From UBA5069 sp964560495 (GTDB lineage: Bacteria; Chloroflexota; Anaerolineae; Caldilineales; Caldilineaceae), in contig CAZLMM010000007.1 of the NCBI GenBank assembly GCA_964560495.1, positions 66,077 through 130,076 of the forward strand: a stretch of 64,000 bases of DNA. The letters run 5' to 3'. A model generated the notes under the pieces. That model saw nothing but the letters and a program-made list of their open reading frames with translations. It was not told the origin of the DNA and ran no database searches. Shown piece after piece: positions 18,860 to 27,716 of the stretch (positions within the stretch are counted from its first letter, which is position 1; every line of letters begins with the position of its first letter). The position numbers were made by a program, and so were the translations under genes.

Positions 18860-19678
18860 ATGAATGACACTCGACTGAGCCAGCTTGCCTGGGCCGGCGC
18901 GTTGATCATCGGCGGAGCAATCCTCCTGCTCTTCAACTTCGACCTGTTGACGGCTTTCGAGCCGCTGGCCCAGTACATTCTGGCCGGCGCGCTGGCCCTA
19001 GGCGGTGTGGGCTTTTTCGTCGGTTTCGTCGCTGCCAGGGAGAATTGGTGGCGGCTTATTCCAGGCTGGACGTTGCTGGCGCTGGCTATGATGGTGGCAT
19101 TGAGCGTCTTTCCCGCTGTCAATCGCGCCCTCATCCCCTCGATTCTCTTCCTGGGTCTCGCCATCGCTTTCGGACACATCTATCTCCTCCAGCGCGGCGT
19201 CAACTGGTGGGCGATCATCCCTGGCGGGTTCTTCCTGGTTCTCGGCGTCGTGGTGGCGCTGAGCGCCTACCTGACCAGCCTGACGCTGCTTGGTAGTCTG
19301 CTCTTCATCGGCATCGGTCTGGTCTTTTTTGCCCTCTATCTACTGGGCGACCGCAGCCGCCAGTGGTGGGCGTTGATTCCGGCCAGCATCCTGGCGCTCT
19401 TTGGCGTCTTCATCGTCTCGGCCGGCGGCGAGGAGCCGAGCGGATTGCTGCGCTGGTGGCCCCTCGCCGCCATCGGTGTGGGCGTAATCATGGTCTGGCG
19501 CACCATGCGCCGTCAGCCAACGGAAAAGCTGGTGATGAATCGCGCGCCGTCGATGAAATCGGCAGCGCCGCCGGCCTCAGAAACGACGGTGACGGGGCGC
19601 GGGGTCTTAGGCGAATACACGCAACCGGCGCCCGGCGCATCCGTTCAGGTTCTTCCCGATCCAGAAGAGACGAACTGA
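18860..19678 (+). CDS. Multi-TM membrane protein, unknown function
   Basis: 272 aa with about eight hydrophobic segments arranged as three similar units containing WWrLIPGW, WWAIIPGG and WWALIPAS, suggesting internal duplication of a two-helix module. A hydrophilic tail of about 60 residues follows (about 213-272). It resembles uncharacterised membrane proteins I associate with Chloroflexota, without known function. It is 85 bp downstream of the SH3 protein gene on the same strand. Confidence 0.75.
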   Translation: MNDTRLSQLAWAGALIIGGAILLLFNFDLLTAFEPLAQYILAGALALGGVGFFVGFVAARENWWRLIPGWTLLALAMMVALSVFPAVNRALIPSILFLGLAIAFGHIYLLQRGVNWWAIIPGGFFLVLGVVVALSAYLTSLTLLGSLLFIGIGLVFFALYLLGDRSRQWWALIPASILALFGVFIVSAGGEEPSGLLRWWPLAAIGVGVIMVWRTMRRQPTEKLVMNRAPSMKSAAPPASETTVTGRGVLGEYTQPAPGASVQVLPDPEETN

Positions 19679-19738
19679 ACGGTTCCACGCCCACGGGAGG
19701 GGGGCAACGAGTAATACTGACTTCTATACTTCGCTCTG

Positions 19739-19783
19739 TTTGAAACCAGGAGTTTTTGAACTGTGAAACCTCCTGGTTTCAAA
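19739..19783. repeat. 14-bp stem hairpin
   Basis: Arms TTTGAAACCAGGAG (19739-19752) and CTCCTGGTTTCAAA (19770-19783) with a 17-nt loop, after the multi-TM gene and before the amidase gene. No T-run follows on the plus strand, so it is a poor intrinsic terminator; an interspersed palindrome or mRNA-end stabiliser is equally possible. Confidence 0.5.
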
Positions 19784-19873
19784 GCAACCACAGTTTAGCG
19801 AGCAGTAAGAATGTCTCCGCGCTCCCCTGTGTGGCCTCGGTGGTAAAGCGATTTTCAGGTTAGAGGACAATCC

Positions 19874-20680
19874 ATGACAGACTACACAACCATCGCCATC
19901 ACGCTCATCCAGATCGACTGCCCGCTGGGCAAACCCGCCGAGAACTTCGAGCGCGCCGAGGAACTCGTGGCCGAAGCGGGTCGCCGCGCTAGCGACCTGG
20001 TCGTGCTGCCCGAGCTGTGGAGCACGGCCTACGACCTGGAGAACGCAGCCATCCATGCAACGCCGCTGGCGCAGAATCACCAGGGCGACGGCTGGTTTGG
20101 CCGTCTGGCGCGCATGGCGCGTAGCCATCACGTCTGGCTTACCGGCTCGATCCTGGAAGCAGACCAGGGGCGTTTCTACAATTGTATGGCGCTCTATTCA
20201 CCACAGGGCGAGCTGGCCGGCGTCTACCGTAAAATCCACCTCTTCCGCCTCATGCAGGAGGAACAATTCCTTGCCCCTGGCCCCGAACCAGTTCTGCTCG
20301 ACCTCCCCTGGGGTAAAACCGGCCTGGCGATCTGTTACGACCTGCGCTTTCCCGAGCTGTTCCGGCGCTACGCCCTCGACGGCGCAACCCTGGTGGTGCT
20401 CCCGGCCGAATGGCCCCATCCCCGGCGCGAACACTGGCGCACCCTGCTGCGGGCGCGCGCCATCGAGAATCAGTGTTTCATCGCCGCGTGCAATCGCGTG
20501 GGGGAAGGCAAGGGCAATCGCTTCTTTGGCGCGTCCGCGGTGATCGACCCCTGGGGTGAGATCCTTATTGAGGGCGACGAAACAGAAGCCTTGCTCACGG
20601 TCACGGTCGATCTAGCCGCGGTTGCCGCCGCACGCAGCCGCATCCCGGTCTTCGCCGACCGCCGGCCGGAGCTGTATTGA
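19874..20680 (+). CDS. Carbon-nitrogen hydrolase (nitrilase superfamily, omega-amidase-like)
   Basis: 268 aa cytoplasmic amidase. The Glu-Lys-Cys catalytic triad is seen as VVLPELW (Glu47), YRKIHLF (Lys120) and LAICYDLRFP (Cys154). Length and the motif CYDLRFPELFRRYA are like omega-amidase/Nit2-type enzymes, which hydrolyse alpha-ketoglutaramate or similar amides; specificity is inferred only. The ATG is preceded by a weak AGAGGA. It is monocistronic as far as visible. Confidence 0.9.
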   Translation: MTDYTTIAITLIQIDCPLGKPAENFERAEELVAEAGRRASDLVVLPELWSTAYDLENAAIHATPLAQNHQGDGWFGRLARMARSHHVWLTGSILEADQGRFYNCMALYSPQGELAGVYRKIHLFRLMQEEQFLAPGPEPVLLDLPWGKTGLAICYDLRFPELFRRYALDGATLVVLPAEWPHPRREHWRTLLRARAIENQCFIAACNRVGEGKGNRFFGASAVIDPWGEILIEGDETEALLTVTVDLAAVAAARSRIPVFADRRPELY

Positions 20681-20797
20681 GATTTACGGTTTTGGCGCTC
20701 GCACCTATCGCTCCGGCGTGGGTGCGCCCTTCGGATGCTCAGCGTCCCGTAATCCCCTGGATCAGCGTCTCGGTCTACAATTTGCGAGGTGTAGAAA

Positions 20798-21076
20798 ATG
20801 AACTCGTTGTCCTGGAATGAATACGTCCGGCTTTGTCTCAGTTATGCTGTCTTTGCGCGCAATGAGGATGTGGGGTGGACGGTCGAAATACCGACCTTGC
20901 CAGGCTGCATCTCGTGGGGTGAAACGCGCGCCGAAGCCGCCATGATGGTCGAAGACGCAATTCATGGCTGGCTCGTGACCGCGCTTCGGTTCGGTGACGC
21001 AATACCCGAGATCGACGGCTACAGGCTTAGCTATCTCGTCGATGAGGAGTTGGAGCCAACGCCAAACTATGCCTAG
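20798..21076 (+). CDS. hicB: HicB-family antitoxin
   Basis: 92 aa with the HicB RNase-H-like core: tVEIPTLPGCISWGETRAEA and then VEDAIHGWL. It would bind and neutralise the HicA mRNA interferase encoded next to it. The C-terminus lacks a clear DNA-binding helix, so autoregulation may need HicA. AGGTGTAGAAA precedes the ATG. It overlaps the toxin gene by 8 nt. Confidence 0.85.
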   Translation: MNSLSWNEYVRLCLSYAVFARNEDVGWTVEIPTLPGCISWGETRAEAAMMVEDAIHGWLVTALRFGDAIPEIDGYRLSYLVDEELEPTPNYA

Positions 21077-21293
21077 ATTAATTGCTGTCGGTCCACGCGA
21101 GGTCATTCAGAAGTTACGTGTCTTGGGTTTTGACGGTCCTTATAGCGGTGGTCGGCACATGTTCATGCGCCATTCATTGACTCAACTAAAAATATCCATC
21201 CCCCTTCACAAAGGGCAAGACATTCCGATTGGTACATTGCGGGCAATCATCCGTCAACTGGGATTGACGGTCGAGGAATGGCTCGCCCTGTGA
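21069..21293 (+). CDS. hicA: HicA-family toxin (mRNA interferase)
   Basis: 74 aa. The dsRBD-like HicA fold is visible: EVIQKLRVLGFDGPYSGGRH carries the catalytic His in GGRHMFMRH, followed by ISIPLHKGQDIPIGTLRAII. The ATG at 21069 overlaps the antitoxin stop, giving antitoxin-first order. HicA toxins are ribosome-independent RNases. All key residues look intact, so the pair may be active. Confidence 0.87.
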   Translation: MPRLIAVGPREVIQKLRVLGFDGPYSGGRHMFMRHSLTQLKISIPLHKGQDIPIGTLRAIIRQLGLTVEEWLAL

Positions 21294-21316
21294 AGGGCAG
21301 TTGCAGGAATCTGCGA

Positions 21317-21355
21317 TTTACGAGAGTTCTTGTGGGTCACGACTTGTCTCGTAAA
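21317..21355. terminator. Weak hairpin between convergent genes
   Basis: TTTACGAGA (21317-21325) and TCTCGTAAA (21347-21355) form a 9-bp stem with a 21-nt loop between hicA (+) and the corrinoid fusion gene (-). No T-run is present. It is placed where a shared terminator is expected. Confidence 0.3.
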
Positions 21356-21367
21356 CTGTAAATTGCT

Positions 21368-23308
21368 TCACGCTACCGCCAGTTCTTTCGCTTTGCGCAC
21401 CGCCGCGCCGGCGTCCGAAGCGTAACCATCGGCGCCGATCTCATCGGCGTAATCCTGCGTCACTGCTGCGCCGCCCACCAGCACCTTCACTCGGCCGCGC
21501 ACGCCCGCCGCATCCATTGCGCCGACGATCTTGCGCATCATGGGCTTGGTGGTCGTCAAGAGCGCCGACATACCCACGATCTGCGGCTGGTGCTCCTCCA
21601 CCGCGTGGATGAACTTCTCGGCGGAAACATCCACCCCCAGGTCGATGACCTGGAAGCCGGCGCCTTCCAACATCATGCCTACCAGGTTCTTGCCAATGTC
21701 GTGGAGGTCGCCCTTGACTGTGCCCACGACGACGCGTCCGGCGGATTTGTCGCCCGACGCGGCCAACCGTGGACGCAGCCGACCGAGCACCCCGCGTGCG
21801 GCGATGGCAGAGGCCATCATCTCCGGCAGGAAGTATTCGGCGGTCTCGAAGCGCGCTCCCACTTCGATCATGGCCGGCACGACGCCGCGGCTGATGACCT
21901 CCTGCGGCTCGACGCCATCATCGAGCGCGTCTTGGGCAAAGGCTGCGGCTTCAGCAGCATTGCCCACGATAATGGCATCTTGCAGATCGAGTAGTGTTTC
22001 TGGCAGGGTCTCCTCCACCACTGGGAAAGCCCCTACTTCTTCGGGTGTGGGCATGCGCGCTGGCAGCGCCGCTGAAGTCGCCCCCGTGATGTCGGCGCGG
22101 TCCAGGGCCGCCGCGTAGACGTAGTCCGCAGGCCGCTGACCGACGCCGTTCGGCCCATAAACGCCGTACTCTTGCAGCGTCTCCCACAGAGCCATGATAT
22201 TTTGCGGCGGCACATTGGCCTGAATGTTGTGGACGGCCGCAGCCACAAAACCGCCGCCCGGACCGAAGTCGTCGATGCGTCGCCGCACCTCTTCCCGCAC
22301 CTGGGCCGGAGTTGCATCGGTGAAAACGCCCTGGGTGTCCACCAGGCCGCCCCAAAAAGTCATGTCGCGGCCAAAGTCGCGCTTCAATGCCGCCGACTCC
22401 ATCCCCACTGCACTCACTTGCACCGGGTTGATGATGTCCACGCCGATTTCGACGAGGTCAGGGATGATTTCGCGGATAGCGCCGCAACTGTGAAAGAAGA
22501 TTTTGGCGTTGGTGCGCGCCTTGATGAAATCCATGATCTTCTTGTGGCGCGGCTTGATCACCTTGCGATAGGTCTCAGGGCTAATGAGCAGGCCGAACTG
22601 CCCGGCCAGGTCGTCGGCCTCTTGCACCACATCGGCGTAGTCGCCCACCAACGGCAGCGCGACCTCCCAGTAGGCCAGCTTGAGGTCGATGATGGTGTCC
22701 ATCAGGTAGGTCATCCACTCCAGATTGGTCACCAGGTCGGGGTAGAAGCGGGCAAAACCGCGCGTCCACGCGGCCAGCTCCACGAAGCCGGCGGCCAGCC
22801 CACCCAGGATGACCGGTTCGCCCAGTTCTTCGGCCACATAACGCGCCCGTTCTGCCAGCCCAACGAAGCGCGTCGGATCGACCGGATTCGGCCAGGGGTA
22901 GTTCTTGATGTCATCGATGGAGGTGGAGCCGGCGAAGGGATGATGGAACATGTCATAGTAGAAGCCGCCCTCTTTGGGCATGCGCCAGCCGATGCCCCAT
23001 TCGTCGTGGAAGAAGCGATAGCCGGGCATGGACTCTTCGTCGATGACGATCTTGAAGGTGGCCGAGGAACGGGGCGCGACATTGCGACAGTCGCAGCCCA
23101 GTTTCTGACGCACATCTTCGTCCACCGCCACGATCTGCTGAAAGACATCCATGATTTCGATTTCTTTGTCGGGCAGTCCCAGGTAGCGCCGCAGATTGCG
23201 ATACGCGTTGACATGGATGCTGGTGAGCACCGTGCCCCCCAGGTCGAAAGGAATACGGTCGGGTTCTTTGTGGTCAAGCGCCAGCTTGACTCGTTGACGA
23301 GAATTCAT
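21368..23308 (-). CDS. UroD-type methyltransferase fused to corrinoid-binding protein (CmuA-like architecture)
   Basis: 646 aa, two functional halves. Residues about 1-385 are a uroporphyrinogen-decarboxylase-family domain of the MtaA/CmuA kind, with the zinc-type HxC (HSC, 273-275) rather than a porphyrin enzyme context. Residues about 435-645 are a helical cap plus B12-binding domain with DLHDIG (534-539), the DxHxxG lower-ligand motif, then GSxL-like MSALLTTT and LVGGAAV. The order matches chloromethane methyltransferase CmuA. It should move a methyl group onto cobalamin or from it to an acceptor such as a pterin. It is the last gene of the sugar-transport operon, which suggests demethylation of a methoxylated compound. 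Confidence 0.88.
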   Translation of the reverse strand: MNSRQRVKLALDHKEPDRIPFDLGGTVLTSIHVNAYRNLRRYLGLPDKEIEIMDVFQQIVAVDEDVRQKLGCDCRNVAPRSSATFKIVIDEESMPGYRFFHDEWGIGWRMPKEGGFYYDMFHHPFAGSTSIDDIKNYPWPNPVDPTRFVGLAERARYVAEELGEPVILGGLAAGFVELAAWTRGFARFYPDLVTNLEWMTYLMDTIIDLKLAYWEVALPLVGDYADVVQEADDLAGQFGLLISPETYRKVIKPRHKKIMDFIKARTNAKIFFHSCGAIREIIPDLVEIGVDIINPVQVSAVGMESAALKRDFGRDMTFWGGLVDTQGVFTDATPAQVREEVRRRIDDFGPGGGFVAAAVHNIQANVPPQNIMALWETLQEYGVYGPNGVGQRPADYVYAAALDRADITGATSAALPARMPTPEEVGAFPVVEETLPETLLDLQDAIIVGNAAEAAAFAQDALDDGVEPQEVISRGVVPAMIEVGARFETAEYFLPEMMASAIAARGVLGRLRPRLAASGDKSAGRVVVGTVKGDLHDIGKNLVGMMLEGAGFQVIDLGVDVSAEKFIHAVEEHQPQIVGMSALLTTTKPMMRKIVGAMDAAGVRGRVKVLVGGAAVTQDYADEIGADGYASDAGAAVRKAKELAVA

Positions 23309-23513
23309 AAATTGTTCTCCATTTCATACACCGGCAATTCAGGCATGGATCGGAATAGTAATCGTATAGTCGAGTGCACTTCTTATGATTGCTACATCTT
23401 CATCTTCCCGGCCGGCTTGTATAAATTGCCCAGGTTCGAACACTGGCGTAATTTTCTTTGAATCGATAACATGCATGTTTACCCGAGAACAACGATCGCC
23501 GTCTTTTGCATCT

Positions 23514-24806
23514 CTACGAATAAATTTCTGTATCAGTCAGGTGAAGAGCTACAGCACCGACGATTGCCTTCACAAATAGGTTCACGTAACGCGCCTCAGC
23601 TGGAGATACAACCACCCGATCCAGCCGCACCCCCTCCAGTGGAGTGACCGACCCCAGTGGATCCACGCGCAAACAGTTGCCCGCATCATCCAGCCACGCC
23701 GCTTGCAACATCCCTTCGTCGAAGACGCCAAAATTGCCGCTCAGATGAACTTCACCCGGAGTGACGCGACGTGCGCTGAGCGCCGCGCTGACGCAGCCGG
23801 CCGGGGTTACGTCGCGCACCGCGCCGGAGCAGCGGCAGGCCGCCCAATGCAGGTTGAAATGACTCGATTCACCAGGGAGAATCGTCTGCAAGGGGCCGAG
23901 CACCTCGGTTTCCATGAGATAGACGCCGCTCTCGGCGTAGTTCAAATTTCCTACCACACCCGCGCCCACAGTCCAACACTCCACCGTCGAGCCGTTGTCG
24001 GGATATTCGCCGGCAGGGTCATGCTCGAAACGGGTAACGAAGGCGATGGCCTCAGACCCCTGGTGAAAGGCAATCCAGCCGCCGGGCGAGTCGAGGCCCA
24101 CCTTGCCGATGACCCAGCGATAGTCTGCCCAGAAGAGACCGTTGCGCGTCTGCCACTGGGGGTTGTCTTCGGCCCCAAACATGACGTGATAGCCCCGCGG
24201 GTGGCGGCTGGCCGAATTGAGAGGCGCGGTGACCACGCAGGTGGGGTCGTAGGCGCGGCTGCCGTCGGCCAGGGTGCGTTCTGCGCGCAACTGGGTCACG
24301 TCCCAGATGCTCCAACGCAGCGGGCGCTGGCCGACGTTGCGAAAGGAAAGCTCGACCGCCACCCTGCTTGTGCGCTCCTGGATGGTGAAACGGCGGGAAA
24401 TCTGCAGGCCGGTTCGCTCATCGGGCGGGCTGGTCATCTGCAACGTCGCAGAGCGACTATCGGCGTGCAGCGCATCGAGCGTATAGCGCCCCGTGTCCAG
24501 CACCGGGTCCGGCGGACCGTGCCACTGGTCATCGCGCTCCCAGCCCTGGGGCGCAGGCCAGGTCTTGTCCCCGCCATAGTTCTTCCACGCGGCCAGGGAG
24601 CCGTCGCCCTGGTTTTCCTCTGGAGAGAAGAGGCGTCCGGCCAGGCTGTCGTCCACAAACAGGAAAGGGTGATCGCCCAAATCATAGGCCATGACGCGCC
24701 CGCCGATGTCGGGCGCAGCGACCAGGCGAATGAGGCCGTTTTCCAGCCAGCAGGCGTCCCAACCGCGAAAGTCGCTGCGGCGCGCGGTGACAGGCTGCCC
24801 TATCAT
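23514..24806 (-). CDS. DUF4380-type galactose-mutarotase-fold protein
   Basis: 430 aa. The N-terminus (LENGLIRLVAAPDIGGRVMAYDLGDHPFLFVD) and the GGDKTWPAPQGW segment are typical of DUF4380 proteins, a beta-sandwich fold related to aldose epimerases. No catalytic function is established for the family; sugar binding or isomerisation is inferred from fold and from its position inside a sugar operon. No signal peptide. Its start overlaps the ATPase stop by 4 nt (24803-24806). Confidence 0.78.
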   Translation of the reverse strand: MIGQPVTARRSDFRGWDACWLENGLIRLVAAPDIGGRVMAYDLGDHPFLFVDDSLAGRLFSPEENQGDGSLAAWKNYGGDKTWPAPQGWERDDQWHGPPDPVLDTGRYTLDALHADSRSATLQMTSPPDERTGLQISRRFTIQERTSRVAVELSFRNVGQRPLRWSIWDVTQLRAERTLADGSRAYDPTCVVTAPLNSASRHPRGYHVMFGAEDNPQWQTRNGLFWADYRWVIGKVGLDSPGGWIAFHQGSEAIAFVTRFEHDPAGEYPDNGSTVECWTVGAGVVGNLNYAESGVYLMETEVLGPLQTILPGESSHFNLHWAACRCSGAVRDVTPAGCVSAALSARRVTPGEVHLSGNFGVFDEGMLQAAWLDDAGNCLRVDPLGSVTPLEGVRLDRVVVSPAEARYVNLFVKAIVGAVALHLTDTEIYS

Positions 24807-26329
24807 AACGGACTCATCCTTTCTGCGCCGCCGAAGTCATCACGCAGTCCGGTCGCATAGGCCATGAGCACCTCTTCCGTGGCCTCGCTGTGGTCAATAA
24901 CGCCTGTGACCCGGCCCTCGTGCATGACCACGATGCGATGAGCCAGCGTCAGCACTTCTGGCAACTCCGATGAGATGAGGATCACACCCATGCCCTGGTC
25001 TGCCAGGTTGCGGATCAGGGCATAGATCTCCGACTTTGCACCCACGTCCACGCCGTGGGTGGGTTCATCCAGAATCAACAGCTTGGGTTGCGTGGCGAGC
25101 CAGCGTCCCAAAACAGTCTTTTGTTGGTTGCCGCCGCTCAGACTGCTCACCGGGTCGTCCAGAGACGCCAGGCGGATGTCGAGCTGACGGACCAGGTCCT
25201 CGCCCAGCCTGTGCTCTGTGCCATCGCTGACCACGCCCCGGCTCATGAATGGCAGCCGCGCCAGGGTCATGTTGTGGACGATGCGCATGTTCATGAACAG
25301 ACTCAGCACCTTGCGGTCCTCTTGCACCATGGCCACGCCGGCGCGGATGGCGTCTTGGGGCGAGCGGAAACGCGTCGGCCTGCCCTCGAACACGATCTCG
25401 CCGGAAGTGAAACGATCGGCGCCAAAGATAGCGCGTGCAGTCTCGCTGCGCCCAGCGCCCACAAGACCCGAAAAAGCCAAGATTTCACCCTTGCGCAGGG
25501 AAAAAGTCACGTTGCGAAAACGTTCGCCGCACAGGTCTTTCACCTCGATGAGTGGTTCGCCCACGCCTTCCGCCAGCCTGAAGCCCTCGCGCGTCAGGCC
25601 GCGCCCCACCATCATGTTGACGATGCCTTGCTCTGTGGCATCCTGGCGGGCGACCGAACCGACGAGCTTACCGTCGCGCAACACGGTGATGCGGTCAGCG
25701 AGGCGCAGCACCTCGTCGATCTTGTGCGACACATAGATGATGGCAATGCCGCGGCGCTTCAGCGTGTCGATGACAGCGAAAAGCCGCTCCGACTCGGCCT
25801 GGCTGAGCGACGAGTTCGGCTCATCCATGATGATGAGCTTGGCGTTCACGGAAAGCGCACGGGCAATCTCGATCATCTGGCGCTGGGAAATGGTCAGGTC
25901 GCGCACGGGCGCGTGGGGATCCACATTGAGGTCGATGAGCGCCATGGCCTGGCGGGTGAGGGTTTCCAGTTTGCTCCAGTTGATCACCCCCAATCGCGAC
26001 GGCATGCGCCCCATGTACATGTTCTCGATGACAGTCAGGGACGGCAACACAGAGAGTTCCTGATGAATGATGGCGATGCCGGCGCGTAGGGCCGCCTGGG
26101 GACTATCGAAGGAGACAACCCTGCCCTCGAAGATGATGACGCCCCCATTGGCCGGCGTGACGCCACCCAGGACTTTGATGAGGGTGGATTTGCCAGCGCC
26201 GTTTTCGCCCACCAACGCGTGCACCTCGCCATAGTGCAGGTCGAAGTCGACCCCATCCAGTGCGTGGACGCCGCCATAGCGTTTGGAGATTCCCTCGACG
26301 CGTAGAATGCCCTGGTTGTTCTGCTCCAT
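24803..26329 (-). CDS. Sugar ABC transporter ATPase with two ABC domains (RbsA/XylG/AraG type, CUT2)
   Basis: 508 aa from the ATG at 26329, chosen because AGGGA lies just upstream; earlier starts at 26350 or 26359 add 7-10 residues. The first ABC domain has GENGAGKST with signature-like LTISQRQMI and Walker B LIIMDEP. The second has degenerate Walker A GLVGAGRSE, signature LSGGNQQK and LLILDEPTHGVD. This tandem layout is specific to CUT2 monosaccharide importers. The permease and binding protein are encoded immediately upstream. Confidence 0.94.
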   Translation of the reverse strand: MEQNNQGILRVEGISKRYGGVHALDGVDFDLHYGEVHALVGENGAGKSTLIKVLGGVTPANGGVIIFEGRVVSFDSPQAALRAGIAIIHQELSVLPSLTVIENMYMGRMPSRLGVINWSKLETLTRQAMALIDLNVDPHAPVRDLTISQRQMIEIARALSVNAKLIIMDEPNSSLSQAESERLFAVIDTLKRRGIAIIYVSHKIDEVLRLADRITVLRDGKLVGSVARQDATEQGIVNMMVGRGLTREGFRLAEGVGEPLIEVKDLCGERFRNVTFSLRKGEILAFSGLVGAGRSETARAIFGADRFTSGEIVFEGRPTRFRSPQDAIRAGVAMVQEDRKVLSLFMNMRIVHNMTLARLPFMSRGVVSDGTEHRLGEDLVRQLDIRLASLDDPVSSLSGGNQQKTVLGRWLATQPKLLILDEPTHGVDVGAKSEIYALIRNLADQGMGVILISSELPEVLTLAHRIVVMHEGRVTGVIDHSEATEEVLMAYATGLRDDFGGAERMSPL

Positions 26330-26430
26330 GGGTTGTCCCTGGTTGGTCATGTAGATCACGAATTAGAGCACGGATCGAAAGAAAAGACGGATTTGCTCGT
26401 CTCCATTCCGCGTCCTCGGATATTGGTCTA

Positions 26431-26463
26431 CACGCCCACGTGCACGAGAGACACGTGGGCGTG
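26431..26463. repeat. GC-rich hairpin between binding-protein and ATPase genes
   Basis: CACGCCCACGTG (26431-26442) and CACGTGGGCGTG (26452-26463) form a perfect 12-bp stem with a 9-nt loop, 10 bp after the binding-protein stop on the minus strand. It may protect or attenuate the transcript. It resembles the hairpin at 48312-48340. Confidence 0.65.
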
Positions 26464-26472
26464 CGTACCCAA

Positions 26473-27582
26473 CTACTGGGGCGGCGACCAATACTGGTCA
26501 ATATTTTCCTGAGTCACCACATCAGCCGCAGTGACCAATCGTGCGCACTCTGGCGCTTCGCCGGTCATCAGATAGTTGAAGAGGCGCACCGCCGGGTCGT
26601 GTCCCTGGGCAAAGGGATTCTGGCCGATGGTGCCGCTGATGACGCCTTTCTTTACGAATTCCATGGTTTCATCCACAAAGTCGAAGGAAATGACCTTGAC
26701 GACGCCCGTCTTGCCGGCGTCTTCCACTGCCGCTGCTGCGCCAAAGGGGCCGCCGGCCGTGACATAGATGCCCGCCAGTTCTGGATTTGCGGTCATGAAG
26801 TCCTGGGCCTGGGTGTAGGCCACATCGCCCTTGTCAGAGTTCTCCACCTCACCGACGATCTCGATTTCTGGGTAGTTGGCCTTGAGGTAATCGACGAACC
26901 CCATGCGTCGCAGCTCGTGCGCCTCCACGGCAAAGAAGCCCGTGATGACGCCCACCTTGCCCTTGCCGCCGATGGCGTCGGCCATGGCCTGGCCGGCCGC
27001 CTCGCCCTGTTTGTAGAGATCGGCGCCGACGAAGAAGAGTCGCTTATTGGGCGATGCAGTCTCGGAATTGAAGGTCGCCACCGGGATGCCAGCGTCGACC
27101 GCGCGGTCGATGTACGGGACAAGGCCCGCATCGCCGGCGATGGTGGCGAGCGCGTCATACTCCTGCGCGATAGCCGCCTCGACGCCGCCCAGGAAGTCAT
27201 CGGCTACGTGCGATTCGCCAGGCACGATCCAGTCCACAGTGACGTTGTAGGGCGCCAGCTCTTCCGCGGCCTTCATGGTTCCTTCCTTGACGGGAATCCA
27301 GAAGGGGTTGTTCTCCAAGCCTAGCACCGCTATCTTGAGGGGGCGATCCGGCATCATGTCCACCGGAGCGACGGTCCCTTCATCCGCCGCCGAACAGGCC
27401 GAATCGAAGGTCGGAGCCGGCTGGCGCTCCACCTCATCCACCACCACAACGTTGGCAGCGGCCGGCTCTTCGGCGCTGGCCGCGGTCGGTTCGGCTGCCG
27501 GGGCTTGCACTGGCGCGGCGCAGCCCGCCAACAACACAATCAACACAACGACTGAGAAGATGCGCAGATAGTTGTTTCGCAT
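26473..27582 (-). CDS. Sugar-binding lipoprotein, periplasmic-binding-protein family (CUT2)
   Basis: 369 aa from the ATG at 27582. The signal peptide ends in LLAGC (Cys21), so it is a lipoprotein, followed by an Ala/Glu/Pro linker. The body follows the PBP type 1 plan of ribose/xylose-like binding proteins: LKIAVLGLENNPFW, a cleft strand with ATIAGDAGL, then YVTAGGPFGAA. It delivers a monosaccharide or similar ligand to the RbsC-like permease. The sugar is unknown. Confidence 0.92.
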   Translation of the reverse strand: MRNNYLRIFSVVVLIVLLAGCAAPVQAPAAEPTAASAEEPAAANVVVVDEVERQPAPTFDSACSAADEGTVAPVDMMPDRPLKIAVLGLENNPFWIPVKEGTMKAAEELAPYNVTVDWIVPGESHVADDFLGGVEAAIAQEYDALATIAGDAGLVPYIDRAVDAGIPVATFNSETASPNKRLFFVGADLYKQGEAAGQAMADAIGGKGKVGVITGFFAVEAHELRRMGFVDYLKANYPEIEIVGEVENSDKGDVAYTQAQDFMTANPELAGIYVTAGGPFGAAAAVEDAGKTGVVKVISFDFVDETMEFVKKGVISGTIGQNPFAQGHDPAVRLFNYLMTGEAPECARLVTAADVVTQENIDQYWSPPQ

Positions 27583-27716
27583 GACATTGTCTCCTTGACG
27601 ATCTCTGAAATGTTTGACAATCAGTAACCACCTTGTACGATCTCCGACCCACGATTTCCTATCTATCTCTTTGGTCATACCCCCTTCCTGAATAGACATA
27701 GCCTCAGTTTTGAGCC

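Noticed and set aside
22172..23461. 429-codon open frame on the plus strand
   Set aside because: Antisense to the corrinoid-methyltransferase fusion and without family features or ribosome site.
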